From contig CM059624.1 in the NCBI GenBank assembly GCA_030435675.1, positions 12,486,769 to 12,550,768 of the forward strand: a stretch of 64,000 nucleotides of DNA, in the 5' to 3' direction. This document shows, piece after piece, positions 1 to 10,749 of the stretch. The notes under the pieces are model-generated. The model worked only from the letters and a program-made list of their open reading frames with translations. It was not told the DNA's origin and searched no databases. The position numbers and the translations under genes were made by a program. The DNA comes from Steinernema hermaphroditum (Eukaryota > Nematoda > Chromadorea > Rhabditida > Steinernematidae). The stretch's first letter is position 1; each line of letters opens with the position of its first letter.

Positions 1-3000
1 TTGCTCGCAAAGATGCGCTCCTCGGGCCCAGGCATGTGGTCTATCAATGGATGTCCCTTGGTCTCCGGGATCAGACACTCGAAGAGAACGATGTCCATCG
101 CGGCTAAGACGGTCATGGTGAAGTAGGGAAGGGGTGTCCAGAAATCGGCCTAGGAGCCCGAGTGATGGCGCTGATACAAACCAAACGAACCAGATAGAAG
201 AGCTGAGGGGAGATGACGACTCCGAGACGACTACTCAGCTGGGAGAAGGCGTACGAGAGGTTTCTGATGGAAGTGGGGAAGAGCTCGTTGGAGCAAACCC
301 CGTTTGTGATGTAGATCTGACTGATGACGGCGCAGACGCCCAAAATGGCGATTCTGCTGTAGAAGGCAAACTCGTACTGCTCGCCTAAAGGCGAAAGATA
401 TTCCATGGTCAAGAAAACAGTCCCTACCGACGACATCGATGGCGACAATGAAGAGAGTGCAGAGCACGATAGGGAGGAACGTTCCCAGATGCATGGCCTT
501 ACGGCCGATCCACTTGACTTTGTAGTCGAGCAACCCGGCAAAAAGGTTGATCGCGTAACGGAGAAGGCCGATGAGCGCCGAGTTCCAGAAGATCGACCCT
601 GACACCTTTTCCATGTTGAAGAGCAGGCCGTAGTTGACGATACTTGTCACCATGCTAGATTTTTTGTGGAATGTTTGAATGTGCGGGGCGACTTACAAAC
701 TGAAGGCGATCACCAGAGTGTAAGTGGCGAATTTCCACGTGTAGAAAAGATGCACGAAGTGGTAGTGCTTCTTGCCAGATGACTCGAGGAGGATCTGCAG
801 CGAGTGTGTATCGAAAATGCTTATGTTCTACAAAAATACGCCCACTTTTTTAAATATGAAAAAGCATCTATAGCGTCGTGTCAGTATATCATGCATAAAA
901 GGATCGAGTCAACATTGAAGTGTCTTAAAAACTGTCTAATTGTCGGTCTGTCGGTCCCGACACGACTTCCATGACAGACACAACCGTAGTTCCCTCGTTT
1001 TCTACGCACATATCCAATCGGAGCGAGACTGGGCTTGTTTGACGCGCCAGAAGCTGCCGAGTACAATCCTGCCCACCACGGACATGGACCGCCAGCTTCA
1101 ACCCTGATGGCGCGTTTACCAATTGAACGGACACAAAAATTAAGATCAAAAGAGAGCCGATGAACAGAGTTATAAGTGTATTAAAAACCGTCCAGTTATC
1201 GATCTCGACACGACTTCCATGACGGTTACGACTGTACTGTTGTTTCTGTTCGACTGTTCCTGTTTGACTGTTCCCGCGTTTTCGGCGTATTTATCCAATC
1301 GAAGCGAGACTGGGCTTATTCGACGCGCCAGACGCTGCTGCGTAAAATGCTGCCCACCGCTCAAAAATTAAGAGCAAAACCCTCGAACCAAAGCCCGAAA
1401 GAAACAAAACTGAAATAAAATATGAGGACTTAGTAAACAAACGACGAAAAACGAAACTTAATATAAGTAGAGTAACTGAAAAATAAAAAAATCAGATTCT
1501 TTATCACTGTTCCTGAAGTCAGCAAAAACAGGAGAACAGAGATAGTGTCCAAAAATTTGTGTTTTTTTGCAAATAAATAATTTTTCAAACAAACAAAGTA
1601 AAATTTGCTCTAATAGCAACTCTAATAAGAACTCCACAGACCCCAAAAATAATCATCACCTCATCACAAAATTTAGATCAGTAGCAGCTTGTCTTACCTG
1701 ATGTTCCTTCTCCAGAATACTGTTCAGCAAAGCTTCGTCGAGTTCCTTCTCCCTGTTGAATTTGGAGATTCCGGTGATCACTCTCCTCGCTTCATCGATC
1801 TTTCCCTTCTGAATCAAGAAGCGGGGACTTTCGTACATGTACCTAGAAGTCAGGTTCTTTCAATTCGCCTTAAATGTATGCTTACAAGCAAAGCAAAAAC
1901 GCAGGAATGGTCAAGATGCTCGACCACTGGGCCAAGCTCCTCCAGTCGTGGGCAAAATAGGCGACAATCGCGAAGATGACCATGTTGGGGGACCATGTGA
2001 TTACGGTATTGATCCAGAGACGGTCTTTCTTTGGAAGATTTTCGATCATGAACACAAGAAGGACCCTGAAAGACGTGGTTTTCTCCAAAAATAAAAAGTA
2101 ACTCACGCGATGTGACCTCCATTGAAGACTCCGATGAAGAATCGGCATACGGTAAACCAGAACAAATTGTGAGTGTATGAGGATCCAAAAGAGATGGTGA
2201 TACATCCAAATAGACAAATCAGCATGGTCTTAAGGGATCAATGGTTATCTCAAATAGGCAGGCTTGAAAGTACCAGCTTTCTTCCGTACATGTCGCTCGT
2301 CTGACCAAACAGAACCGAGCCCACCATGACTCCGATCATCTGCATGGAGATGCTGTTCTTCACCTCCTTTGTTCTTTCGCACAAGTAGTTCCACTCGTCG
2401 TTAACCGACTGGAATTGGATGTCGAGCTTCAGCTCACAGGAGCTATTAGCCTGGAGCTCTTTGACTATTTCACAAGCTTCTTTCGACGAGATGTCATGTG
2501 GAAGATCGTAGTCGCCACATCCGACGATTATAGGGGCGGAACCTGCAATTTTGTTTAAAAGTGAATTCTTGGCGAGGTTCATCGATTTTATCGATCTATC
2601 AATCAGCAATCTTTGTATCTTTTTTTCTGATTATCGATCGTTTAATTATCCACAAGGTCAAAAATGTCATTTACGGATAATTTTATCCTTTCGCATTACG
2701 AATTTGAAAATGGAATCATAATGAACCACAATGTCTTGAATCGAAACTAATCGACTGATAGCACACATAAAAGGATAAACTGGATTAATAACGTAAGCAT
2801 TAATAGAGTTTTAAAAAATCGCAAAACACTTCGGATTTACAATCGTTACTGTCTTTTCATTGTGAAGACCTTGCAGTGATTGATCATCAAAAATAAAACG
2901 TCAAACAAAAAACCGGCATTTCCAACGCAAAAAAAAGCTGCGATTTGATGTCTAAAATAATAAATAATAAATCCACTGTTATGCGTTGTGAATCTGAAAA

Positions 3001-3943
3001 TGCAATCTGAACAATGATACTGCACATAAAAATATAAACTGGATTAGTAACGCCATCCTCAGTCAATTCAAAAATATTGGAAAATACTTTCGATTTACCT
3101 TTTCCGTTGTAGAACCCTTCTATTGTCTAACTGCATAGGCAAAAATAAGTTAAAGATAGTTAAAGATAACATCATTACGTCAGCATTTTCACAAAAAAAC
3201 GCCGCATGCAACACGGAAATATAACCTCTGTGATTAGAAGCCGTCAAATTATATACAACAGAACAGAGTTCAGAAAATTCAAGGCGCCCAAAGACATAGT
3301 TCAACCCTCTGGTTTGTCTCCGTTAACACGTTAATACGGAAATCCGTTAACACGGAAGTGAGTACGGCAAAAATAGGACTGAATTAAAGAAGCTCTTGTT
3401 TCAACGGTATAAACTCGCATAATTTAAGAACACAAGCACAAATATATCTTTCAGTACTATCGTATCATCCACCTTTTTTCCCAATTCTTTTTGAAAAGTT
3501 AAACGGCAGGCAAAAGTCGTCATTGAAGTGATGTCGATCGGACCAAAAGTTAAACGATGACATCTTGGTTGTATGCCACTAAAAAGTCTACTCTACGAAT
3601 TCCTCCGCAAACAACAACAAAAATTCAACAGATCATTACAATTTCCTTATTCCCACCATTTCATCGAAATGATTACACCCTTAACATGTCTCTCATCGAT
3701 TTCGGCGATCAATCAAACCGTTCCACAAAACCATCCCCCCGTTCCTTGCCCCCAGATTGGTCTCTCATCTTTCACGCACATCTCAAAACCTGTTCACCCA
3801 CCTGCGTACATCATGTAGAGCATGTTTCCCAGCTGGCTGAGGATCATCAGTTCCGCGAACAAGCACAACAGCAAGGAATATCTTCCCAGCTTCGTGAAGT
3901 CGTCCAGCCGGGCCACGGCCAACTTCTCTTTCTCGGTCTCCAT
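1..3943 (-). CDS. SLC22-like organic ion transporter (MFS), 3' end cut by window edge
   Basis: Major facilitator protein resembling the organic cation/anion transporter (SLC22) family, predicted to move small organic ions across the plasma membrane. Nine exons on the minus strand: 3943-3802, 2542-2274, 2228-2107, 2065-1886, 1842-1698, 827-697, 654-428, 384-191, 149-1 (open). All junctions keep frame, giving about 519 residues before the edge. The first membrane segment is followed by a large Cys-containing extracellular loop, then the MFS signature SDMYGRKL after TM2. The mid-protein linker begins ESPRFLIQKGK, typical of SLC22. The start is the ATG at 3943 (METEKEKL); an acceptor-like TTTCAG lies 12 nt upstream, fitting trans-splicing. 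The right family is clear, the substrate is not. The C-terminus lies outside the window. Confidence 0.88.
920..1359. repeat. Diverged tandem duplication inside transporter intron 5
   Basis: The 870-nt intron between exons 5 and 6 of the transporter contains two related units, about 920-1077 and 1176-1359. Both share blocks such as CGACACGACTTCCATGAC, TATCCAATCG and GCGAGACTGGGCTT, ending in CTGCCCACC. The second unit carries extra internal sequence built on CTGTT repeats. No coding potential is evident. Confidence 0.6.
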
Positions 3944-6900
3944 CGCCAACTGTTTCTGAAAGGGGCGAATCGAAGGGCGATCTTCGAAAACAAACACCGA
4001 AGGAAGCGATAGCGCCGCGCTGCTTATCACCGAAACCGGGAAGACCCGACGGAAGGGGGGCTCGCAGAGAATCTTTCGAGAGAAGCGATGTATGCTCTGT
4101 GCACCTCTGCGCGGGGTTCGAGAACGGTGATGACACGCGCCAGGTGATTGATGAACTGGGAGCAGAAAAATTAGGACCGAAAAAGGCCTCGACGTGATCT
4201 ACGTGGGCATTCATTACCGTTGCGTATAAAAACAATCAGTGCAACGCGATTAGAGAAGATAGGGCCAAAACCAAAAAGCAATTATAGATAGAAGTATGTA
4301 GACACCTGAGAACAAACAATGATTCCCTTGGTTCTCTGGCTTACTGAGGTGCTGATGATGTTGACAAATTGAGATAATTACATTAAATATAATCATTTAA
4401 AACAAACAGTGAAATAAATAAAAGAGATATGTGAGATAAATCTGGATACAATAATTCTTAATCCTATATAATGTCCATTTCAACGCTTCAAAAGCGCGCT
4501 CCCAAAAATTTCGACATCATTTAACGCACTTGCATTGTCACTCAACCGCTAATCCTTTGGAGATTAGGATCTGTTTACGCGTCTATTCATTTTATTTCCT
4601 ACAGAAATTACGTCATAGTTTGGAAATTGCTATAAATTGTATTTTTTGAGGTGAACTCTTGCCACAGTTATGACGACTAGTTTTACTTTTGTTCAGTGGC
4701 GACTTTAAACGCTAATTTAGTGCGATCCTTTGTAGCTAAAAGGGAGGGCGGTCCTCCAAGTGATACAAGCCGATTTGGCTGAGCTGAAACTGTGCACACT
4801 AGAATTTCGAATTTCGGATGTGCCCTATGGCGCTCCTTTCTGAATTTTAAAACATCTTTTTAAAATAACCACCTTTCAGAAAACTAAAGCAACAGTTTGA
4901 GCTTAAACATAGACTTGGCTTGCAAATAACAGTAAGTAATAGACGAATAAAATGCGAAACGATATTACTCCTTTTTATGTCTAAAAGTTTAGATATTTAG
5001 AAAACAGCTTTACCCGTACTTAGTTCTTGACAATGACAGTAAGAAGCGGAAACAAAATCAGAAAAAAATAAGAAACGGAATCAGCATCAGCAGAGATGCC
5101 GACTCGCGGAAATTTGAGCTGGATCTCAGTTCGCATCTCCGTTCATCAGCATCCAACAGCCACAGCTCTTTAAATATTAGACGTAAATTCTTCTAAATAT
5201 TCTTCGAAACACAAAGCGGAAGACATAGTTGATCTAAAGTGTTTACTCAAACTCAAGTTTTCTCACGTGGTCGCACAAAATTAGGCCAATTACATGTGTG
5301 GGGTTCCACATTCCACCGCATACTACAAGCAATAAAGATGATTTACATCAGGGACGGCACGCTGCTGTCACCCCACCACACCCCACCTTACAGCACAACT
5401 CCACTGGAGCGAACTTCAAAAAACTCTTGATCGCGGCGTCTGCAGAAGGAACCAGTTCCCTTCGCACCCGTGTGTCGGCGAAAGAGAGTGCAAATCCGAT
5501 TTGGAAGGCGACACAAAAGGCGCAAGTCAGGCCACAATCCCCAGAGAGTGATCTTCTTTGTCAGGATACGGTAGCGCGTGCCGAAGTCAGCGAAGATTAC
5601 AGGTTCGCGTGTCCTTCAACTAATCGGTGATGTAATTATCGGTGAGCGCCTCGTGATATCGAATTCGAGAGTACTTTCAGTGCGCCTTATCGCGGCTTAT
5701 CACTGCGACTGTGGTGATCGACCCTGATGTGACCCGGAGAGGAATCTGGGGGCATGGACTACAGTTGAACAACACACACCAGACGTTAGAGTTCGGTAGA
5801 GAGAATTTCATTCGATGGTTACAACATTAAATTCAATTAAGCTTAATCAACGCTCACGGGAATATTTAAAGGCTATGGAGAACAAGAATCGAAGAATTCA
5901 TAAGAATATAACAAAATAATACATTTTTTATTATGCTGCAAAAGAGCTGCGGACACAAGAGCACAAAAATCTGTTTTGAGGTCAAAAGGAACCGAATTTC
6001 AACTTGGAAGTCGCTCATCGTAAAATCGCATAAGCAATATCTCAATGAAAAACTGAAGCGATCAATGAGTCGCAGTAGGAATGTTTGCTCACTCAGCTGA
6101 TGTTGAAAACATGGATCACTGCTTATCACTGTGGACCGCTGAAGGTCAGATATATGAATCGAAAACCGATCATAGATCGAAATCAGGATGGACAAAATCC
6201 TTATTCATCCAACATACATGGCATACTCAACGCTTTGACTCAAAAATGATGATCGATCGAAAGTTTCTTTTACAGGAACATACAACCAACTTGCATGACA
6301 TGCACACCGCAAGCCAAAATATGCTTCTTAAAAGAATGCGGTTGACATACGCCACGTTTCATCCAAGCACACGACGACCTTGGACTGATAGAGGCACGAT
6401 TTTTCGTTGACAGCACTGATCTCTGATAATTTTCGGCGTCGCAGTTTCTGGCTGATCACTGACGATTGGGTTCACTTCCGTGTTGGCAACCATGTGTGGT
6501 GTAAAAGAATAAGCAGAGTGCAAAAATTTGAATGTAACAAATGGGGAAAAGCATTCCCCTGCAATGTTGCACCTAAGGAAATCTCTATGAGCCTGGCCTC
6601 ATTATTTCGATAATATTCACATACGAATTCCGACTGAACTGTCGTTACTCCTCTTCTCTACAGCTACGATACGAATTAGTTTCGACTGACATGAGCCTGT
6701 TCAAATCTGTGCAAAAATGAATAAGTGACTCAAGTCGCTCATTGGCAGGCTAAATATTCAGGCAGAATATTCCAAGGTGCAATACATCCTCAATTATGGT
6801 CTGCCACGACACACCTGCTTAACTCGGAGCAAAGGTGGAGTTGGTTTACATCCAAAAATGAATTTCCCAGTCTGTCCGCTCGGTAGCCTAAATTTTGGAA

Positions 6901-7376
6901 ACATGTTCCTTAATACTGTTTAAGGTGATCCACGGGAATTAAACGAATGGTCCTGCGCCTTATTCTGTTTGGGACTAACCCTTATTTGTCGAATTTTCCA
7001 CTCACGCTTCATTTATATCTAATCTTGCTGATGATCTGGTTGCAAAAACAAATAACAAATATTGATTCATCTCTGCTATAATCAAAACCAGAGCACCCAT
7101 CATTGATCATCTCAATCCATATTATGTCAAGTAGCCTGTTAAACACATTTTCATAAGTTCATGCGCTCCTTGATCTCTTCCCATCCATTTGACCCGCCGC
7201 TGCAAATCCGTCGTTCCGCCGAGTTTCAGCTGTTTCTCCTCAGCTGCTTTCTCTCCCCGTTCACACTGCCGTTTGTGAGTGTTCCCCGTCGATTTATTGA
7301 TTTTTGCCTCGATCATATCCACAAATTTCAAGAAATCCATGTTTTAGATCCCACAGAAGGGTTTCGCTTTCGGATA
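3944..7376. other. Intergenic stretch with one possible stray exon
   Basis: I see no gene I can support here. Several open frames exist but lack start, splice or domain logic. The only coding-like patch is on the minus strand at about 5420-5590. It reads a hydrophobic segment (FCVAFQIGFALSFADT) followed by a charged stretch and a GTGGGG donor-like site, reminiscent of the first membrane segment of a sugar-type MFS transporter. It has no visible partner exons, so it may be an orphan or decayed exon. Confidence 0.35.
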
Positions 7377-8364
7377 ATGGCGAGTCGCTCAGCGAACATC
7401 GTCGTCGCTTTGAAGCAGAAGTGTCTAATCGCCCAAGAAGAATGCAAAATGGCAAAAGACCAGCTGGATCAGGCGAGGCAGCAGTTGGAAATCGAAAGAA
7501 AGTTTAGGCGAGAGGTGAGATTTTATTTATTGCACGTTGAGAGACATCCATTCGGAGGCTGGACAAAAATCCTTAGAATATGGAGGCTCTAACAAGCAAG
7601 TAATGACCACAGCCATACACAGCCATAAAAGACCGCAGCCTTAGCTTCGAAATGTACGGATAGGAAAACAGGATTCCCTATTGAGAAAGGATTTTCCTTC
7701 TAAGTCAATAAATCAGATTCTTGAAGTTTTGTTAAAAAAGGACTCCCTATTAAGGGAACCAGGTATCTAAGCATGTTCACAGTGCCCTGGTCCATTTATG
7801 AAACCCGAAAAAGCGCTAAACTCTCGTCCAGAATTCTAAAGACGTGACCCTAGAAGCAGTGCCTAATTTACTTTACTTTCCTTCTAAGTCAATAGAAGAA
7901 CCATGTAGAACATGAGGATAAACAGTGCAGAAGTGTCAACCACTGTAGTCGCTGCTTTCTTTAAATTATCATGCGAAATGACTGTAATCCCCTTGCACTA
8001 CTCTTACCCGTCTGACCTAATACTGTACTGCCACCGATCCATGCTTAAAGGTTTCAGCAGCCAATGAAGATAACGCTTTTTGCAGCCAATTCCATGACGC
8101 AATGTCCTGCCACACTGATGTGGTCCCTATTACCTTCGCACCCTTATCATCATTGTTACAACTGTTATTTACAATTATGGCCCTGGCAACCCTAAATGAG
8201 TACAACCAGCATAAACAAAAATCTGTTGCTTTCAGGCCGAAGCCGAGTTGGATGCACAGAAACTGCTTGCAACCGAACTCGAGGAAGAGCTCCGAAGAAC
8301 AAAAGATAAGCTCAAAGTCGCCATGAGCAACCTCAACAATGCAGAGTCGCGGATCCTTATTTAA
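7377..8364 (+). CDS. Small tropomyosin-like coiled-coil protein (88 aa)
   Basis: Two exons, 7377-7514 and 8236-8364, separated by a 721-nt intron (GTGAGA...TTTCAG), give 88 residues. Almost the whole protein is heptad-patterned, charged coiled coil. The second exon, starting AEAELDAQKLL and continuing ELEEELRRTKDKL, resembles the tropomyosin block around AEADVASLNRR...VEEELDRAQERL. Tropomyosins are about 284 residues, so this is roughly one third. No flanking exons extend the coil in frame. It may be a genuine mini-protein that dimerises or binds actin-associated partners, or a retained fragment of a tropomyosin gene. The ATG at 7377 is chosen because the coil starts just after it; the frame is open further upstream to an ATG at 7161. 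Function is inferred only from the coil. Confidence 0.6.
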
Positions 8365-8485
8365 AAGTATTCACTTTAACTTTTTTTGTAATAAGCAATT
8401 AAAGAACGTCTGGACAAATATGACAATATGACAAAAACTCGATTTAAATAATCATGCACTATCAATGAGAGGAAGAAATCCGCTC

Positions 8486-8869
8486 CTAGCACCCATAGAC
8501 GCTCTCCTCCTGATACTTCACATAGAGGAAACCATCTTCGTCCGCATATTTCTCGTAGAGTTCGCCTACAGTCGCCGCGTAGGGAACTATCACGCTATCG
8601 GCGATATAAAGGAAAATGCTTTCGTCCTCTTGAAAGACGAGTTTCTCTCGAACAACGCTCACAAACTGTCCAAGAGTACAGCTACTGGCGACACTAAATC
8701 GACTTTTCGAGATCGGCGGTAGCGTGCTAGAGGAACTCTTCTCGCAGATGATGAGAACGTGGTCGGGGTTCTTGTGCCGGTGCTTCTCGCTGAGAGCCTT
8801 CCGTTGGTCGATTGTGCAGCGCTCTTTAAAAGTACGAGAGTCTTGATCGAGGTGTGTGGTCGTGGACAT
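8486..8869 (-). CDS. ATG8-family ubiquitin-like protein, copy 1 (127 aa)
   Basis: ATG8/LC3/GABARAP-type modifier, expected to be lipidated on autophagosomal membranes after ATG4 trimming. The single exon has an N-terminal extension, then RTFKERC, the NPDHVLIICEK strand, and the C-terminal core DEDGFLYVKY...ESVYGC. The conserved glycine is followed by only one residue (Cys). Canonical IPVIVEK is replaced by VLIICEK, and the LIR-docking segment (KKYLVP in GABARAP) reads SRFSVAS, so cargo-receptor binding may differ. Start at 8869 (MSTTTHLD) is chosen because the open frame upstream overlaps the end of copy 2. Copy 2 ends 229 nt upstream on the same strand, compatible with an operon or simple tandem duplication. 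Confidence 0.85.
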   Translation of the reverse strand: MSTTTHLDQDSRTFKERCTIDQRKALSEKHRHKNPDHVLIICEKSSSSTLPPISKSRFSVASSCTLGQFVSVVREKLVFQEDESIFLYIADSVIVPYAATVGELYEKYADEDGFLYVKYQEESVYGC

Positions 8870-9098
8870 GGCTGATGAAGCGTCTCTACATATCTGTTGA
8901 TCTGTGGTTAAAATGAGGACGATCCAAAAGGGGCATCGCTTTCGGCAGGAATGTGTGAACTTGATGCACTGGATGTGGTGGATGCACTTCCTAGTGCTCA
9001 TGAAGCAGTCATTTAAAGCTGTCGTCGACATGATGGCGCCAAAAAGTTTTATCGAATCAACACAGTCAACAATTAACAACAAACAAGGAAAACAACAG

Positions 9099-9524
9099 TT
9101 AGTGCCCGTAAACGCTCTCTTCCTGGTAAGTAAAGTAGAGGAATCCATCCTCGTCGGCGTACTTGTCCCAGAGATCTCCGACGGCTTGGGTCATAGGCGG
9201 AATGGTGTTTTTCACGAAAAAGAAGAGACTCTCATCGTCGCGGAGCTGCATCTTCTCTCGGATCACGGCCATCAGCTGAGCGACGGTCATACTCCGCGCC
9301 ATCACGTAGCGGACTTTGTCGACTCGGGCCAACTTGCTGTGAGAAGCCTTCTCGCAGACGACGGCGACGGCGTCGTGACGGTCCTGCAGCATCTTGGCAG
9401 CCATCCTTTGTCGACGTTCTAAAGTGAAACGCTCCTTGAAGGGACGGGTGTCTTCTGCGGGGGCCACAGAGACCTCATTGGTCACGGGTTCGACGGGATC
9501 GACGGGGACGGACTCGGACGACAT
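9099..9524 (-). CDS. ATG8-family ubiquitin-like protein, copy 2 (141 aa)
   Basis: Second ATG8-like paralog, single exon. A 28-residue Val/Pro/Glu-rich N-terminal extension precedes RPFKERFTLE. The ubiquitin-fold core follows, with VAVVCEKASHSKL, the helix-3 segment VIREKMQLRDDESLFFFV, and DEDGFLYFTY...ESVYGH at the end. As in the other copies, the scissile glycine is penultimate. The docking segment reads VRYVMARS instead of the canonical KKYLVP. The start MSSESVPV is the first in-frame ATG. Extension length and C-terminal residue differ from copies 1, 3 and 4, so the set has diverged rather than being freshly copied. Confidence 0.87.
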   Translation of the reverse strand: MSSESVPVDPVEPVTNEVSVAPAEDTRPFKERFTLERRQRMAAKMLQDRHDAVAVVCEKASHSKLARVDKVRYVMARSMTVAQLMAVIREKMQLRDDESLFFFVKNTIPPMTQAVGDLWDKYADEDGFLYFTYQEESVYGH

Positions 9525-9844
9525 CGTTTATGAATGCATCCGGGATTGGCTGACAAAATTAAATGAGCGACGAACGGTGCAGAGGAATGTGTGAAATCGC
9601 ATGGCTTTCGTGCCAAGAACACAAAAAAAATCCAATTTTTACAAGTTCAGTATGTAAGGCAAATTCAGAAAACACCCACACGTCTCATCAATGTTTGGTT
9701 TTTTAGATTAAGTGTCGCAATGTAAGAGAGCATACGCGAAATTACATACGTATAGCCATCTCCAGGGCGGAAAAACGGGGTGGAATGATCGTTGAGCCCA
9801 TAAATCAGGCATTTAGCAGACATCCAGCCTTTCAGTTACAATTA

Positions 9845-9941
9845 TAAGCATCTCCAAGGAGACGCCGTTCCAAAATTTGTCTCGCCACTTCCAGTTGAAA
9901 GAGCGGATCTAATGTTTACCTCAAACTTGGGTAATTAAACC
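9845..9941 (-). ncRNA. sls-1: SL1 spliced-leader RNA gene (minus copy)
   Basis: Reading down from 9941, the first 22 nt (9941-9920) match the conserved nematode SL1 leader exactly, beginning GGTTTAATTACCCAAG and ending TTTGAG. They are followed at once by the donor GTAAAC. An Sm-binding site of the form AATTTTGG lies at about 9878-9870. It is followed by a 3' hairpin, GCGTCTCC paired with GGAGATGC, whose eight pairs all form (one G-T). Leader, donor, Sm site and terminal stem in this order and spacing are diagnostic of an SL RNA of about 97 nt. It donates the 5' leader in trans-splicing. SL1 genes often sit in 5S rRNA repeats; no 5S gene is seen here. Confidence 0.93.
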
Positions 9942-9963
9942 GAAGATGGTGTTGTGCGGAGGT

Positions 9964-10142
9964 ACTTCTGTCGGGAGCGACTGTCTCGACGCAGCGCTGT
10001 GGCGTCCCTACTCCAGAGAAACAGAGAAATCTCTCACTCTGCAGCGAGTGATCGCGTCGCTTTCCTGTGCCCAGATACACACAGGGGCGTCACCTGCCGC
10101 CACTCGCGCCGTCGCAGCGGCACGGTCGCTCCCCACACAAGT
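9964..10142. promoter_or_regulatory. Shared bidirectional SL RNA promoter with mirrored PSE-like box
   Basis: The spacer between the two SL1 genes carries one conserved block on each side. They are 9964-9984 (ACTTCTGTCGGGAGCGACTGT minus its last base) and 10122-10142 on the opposite strand (ACTTGTGTGGGGAGCGACCG). Each begins exactly 22 nt upstream of its leader's first base. Conservation confined to this block and symmetric spacing suggest a proximal sequence element for the snRNA-type transcription machinery. This is inferred from position; no nematode PSE consensus was matched. Confidence 0.55.
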
Positions 10143-10163
10143 GTCTCACACCATGTCATCGTC

Positions 10164-10262
10164 GGTTTAATTACCCAAGTTAGAGGTAAACATTAGATCC
10201 GCTCTTTCAAATGGAAGTGGCGAGACAAATTTTGGAATTGCGTCCCTTTGGAGATGCTTATA
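10164..10262 (+). ncRNA. sls-1: SL1-like spliced-leader RNA gene (plus copy, one leader substitution)
   Basis: Plus-strand partner of the gene at 9941-9845, arranged head to head. The 22-nt leader 10164-10185 starts GGTTTAATTACCCAAG but ends TTAGAG where the canonical leader has TTTGAG, a change near the splice donor. The donor GTAAAC follows, and the body is about 95% the same as the partner. The Sm site AATTTTGG is at 10228-10235. The terminal stem is weakened: GCGTCCCT against GGAGATGC has a C-A mismatch and a G-T. It could be an expressed variant leader or a decaying copy. Confidence 0.85.
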
Positions 10263-10749
10263 ATTGCAACTTAAAGGTTGGATGTGTGTTAAATGTCTAA
10301 ATTACATTATGGTGCCATCAGAATATGCACAAAGAGGCTGATAGCATCATGTGGTTCACCGGACAGGGAACTCTTTTCCACCATCTATGGACAAATTATT
10401 AGGGGCTCCACGACAATTCCGCCCCGTTTCTCCGGCGCGTTCACCGTACTCCACAGCAACCTAACATTCAGCTCTTCGCCTCTCCGACGTCCGTACCCAC
10501 TAACAGTCTTTGACTGTAACGCCGCGTCTGATGCTAGAGCCAGATGAGAAGTACCGACTAAAAGACGCCTCTGCATCTGAGATAGTATCGATTCTGGTTT
10601 GTTCTATTTATTAAAGTGGAATAATGGAGAAGCCACGATCACAATTAAGATTGCAGATTACAGCAAAACGCACGAGTGTCAATGCACAGCATTAAAAGAT
10701 CAAAGAATGGAGAAGTACAGATTAATGTGCAAATCATGAGGTACAGGAC

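Larger units (their letters stand above)
9758..10440. repeat. Large imperfect palindrome containing two SL1 RNA genes
   Basis: The two halves of this interval are inverted copies. Arms matching well are 9797-9941 and 10164-10300, which hold the SL RNA genes. Outer arms, 9762-9796 and 10402-10437, pair GGCGGAAAAACGGGGTGGA with its diverged complement. The right half carries about 100 extra nt between inner and outer arms. The unpaired centre, 9943-10163, is the shared upstream region of both RNA genes. Confidence 0.75.

Noticed and set aside
8870..9148. N-terminal extension making ATG8 copy 1 a 220-residue protein
   Set aside because: The extension overlaps the end of copy 2 in another frame, is not ATG8-like and contains low-quality Cys-rich sequence. 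The ATG at 8869 fits the family.
9758..10440. Palindrome first read as a MITE or foldback transposon
   Set aside because: The inner arms are SL1 RNA genes with leader, donor, Sm site and 3' stem. Divergent gene duplication explains the symmetry better, and no target-site duplication is visible.
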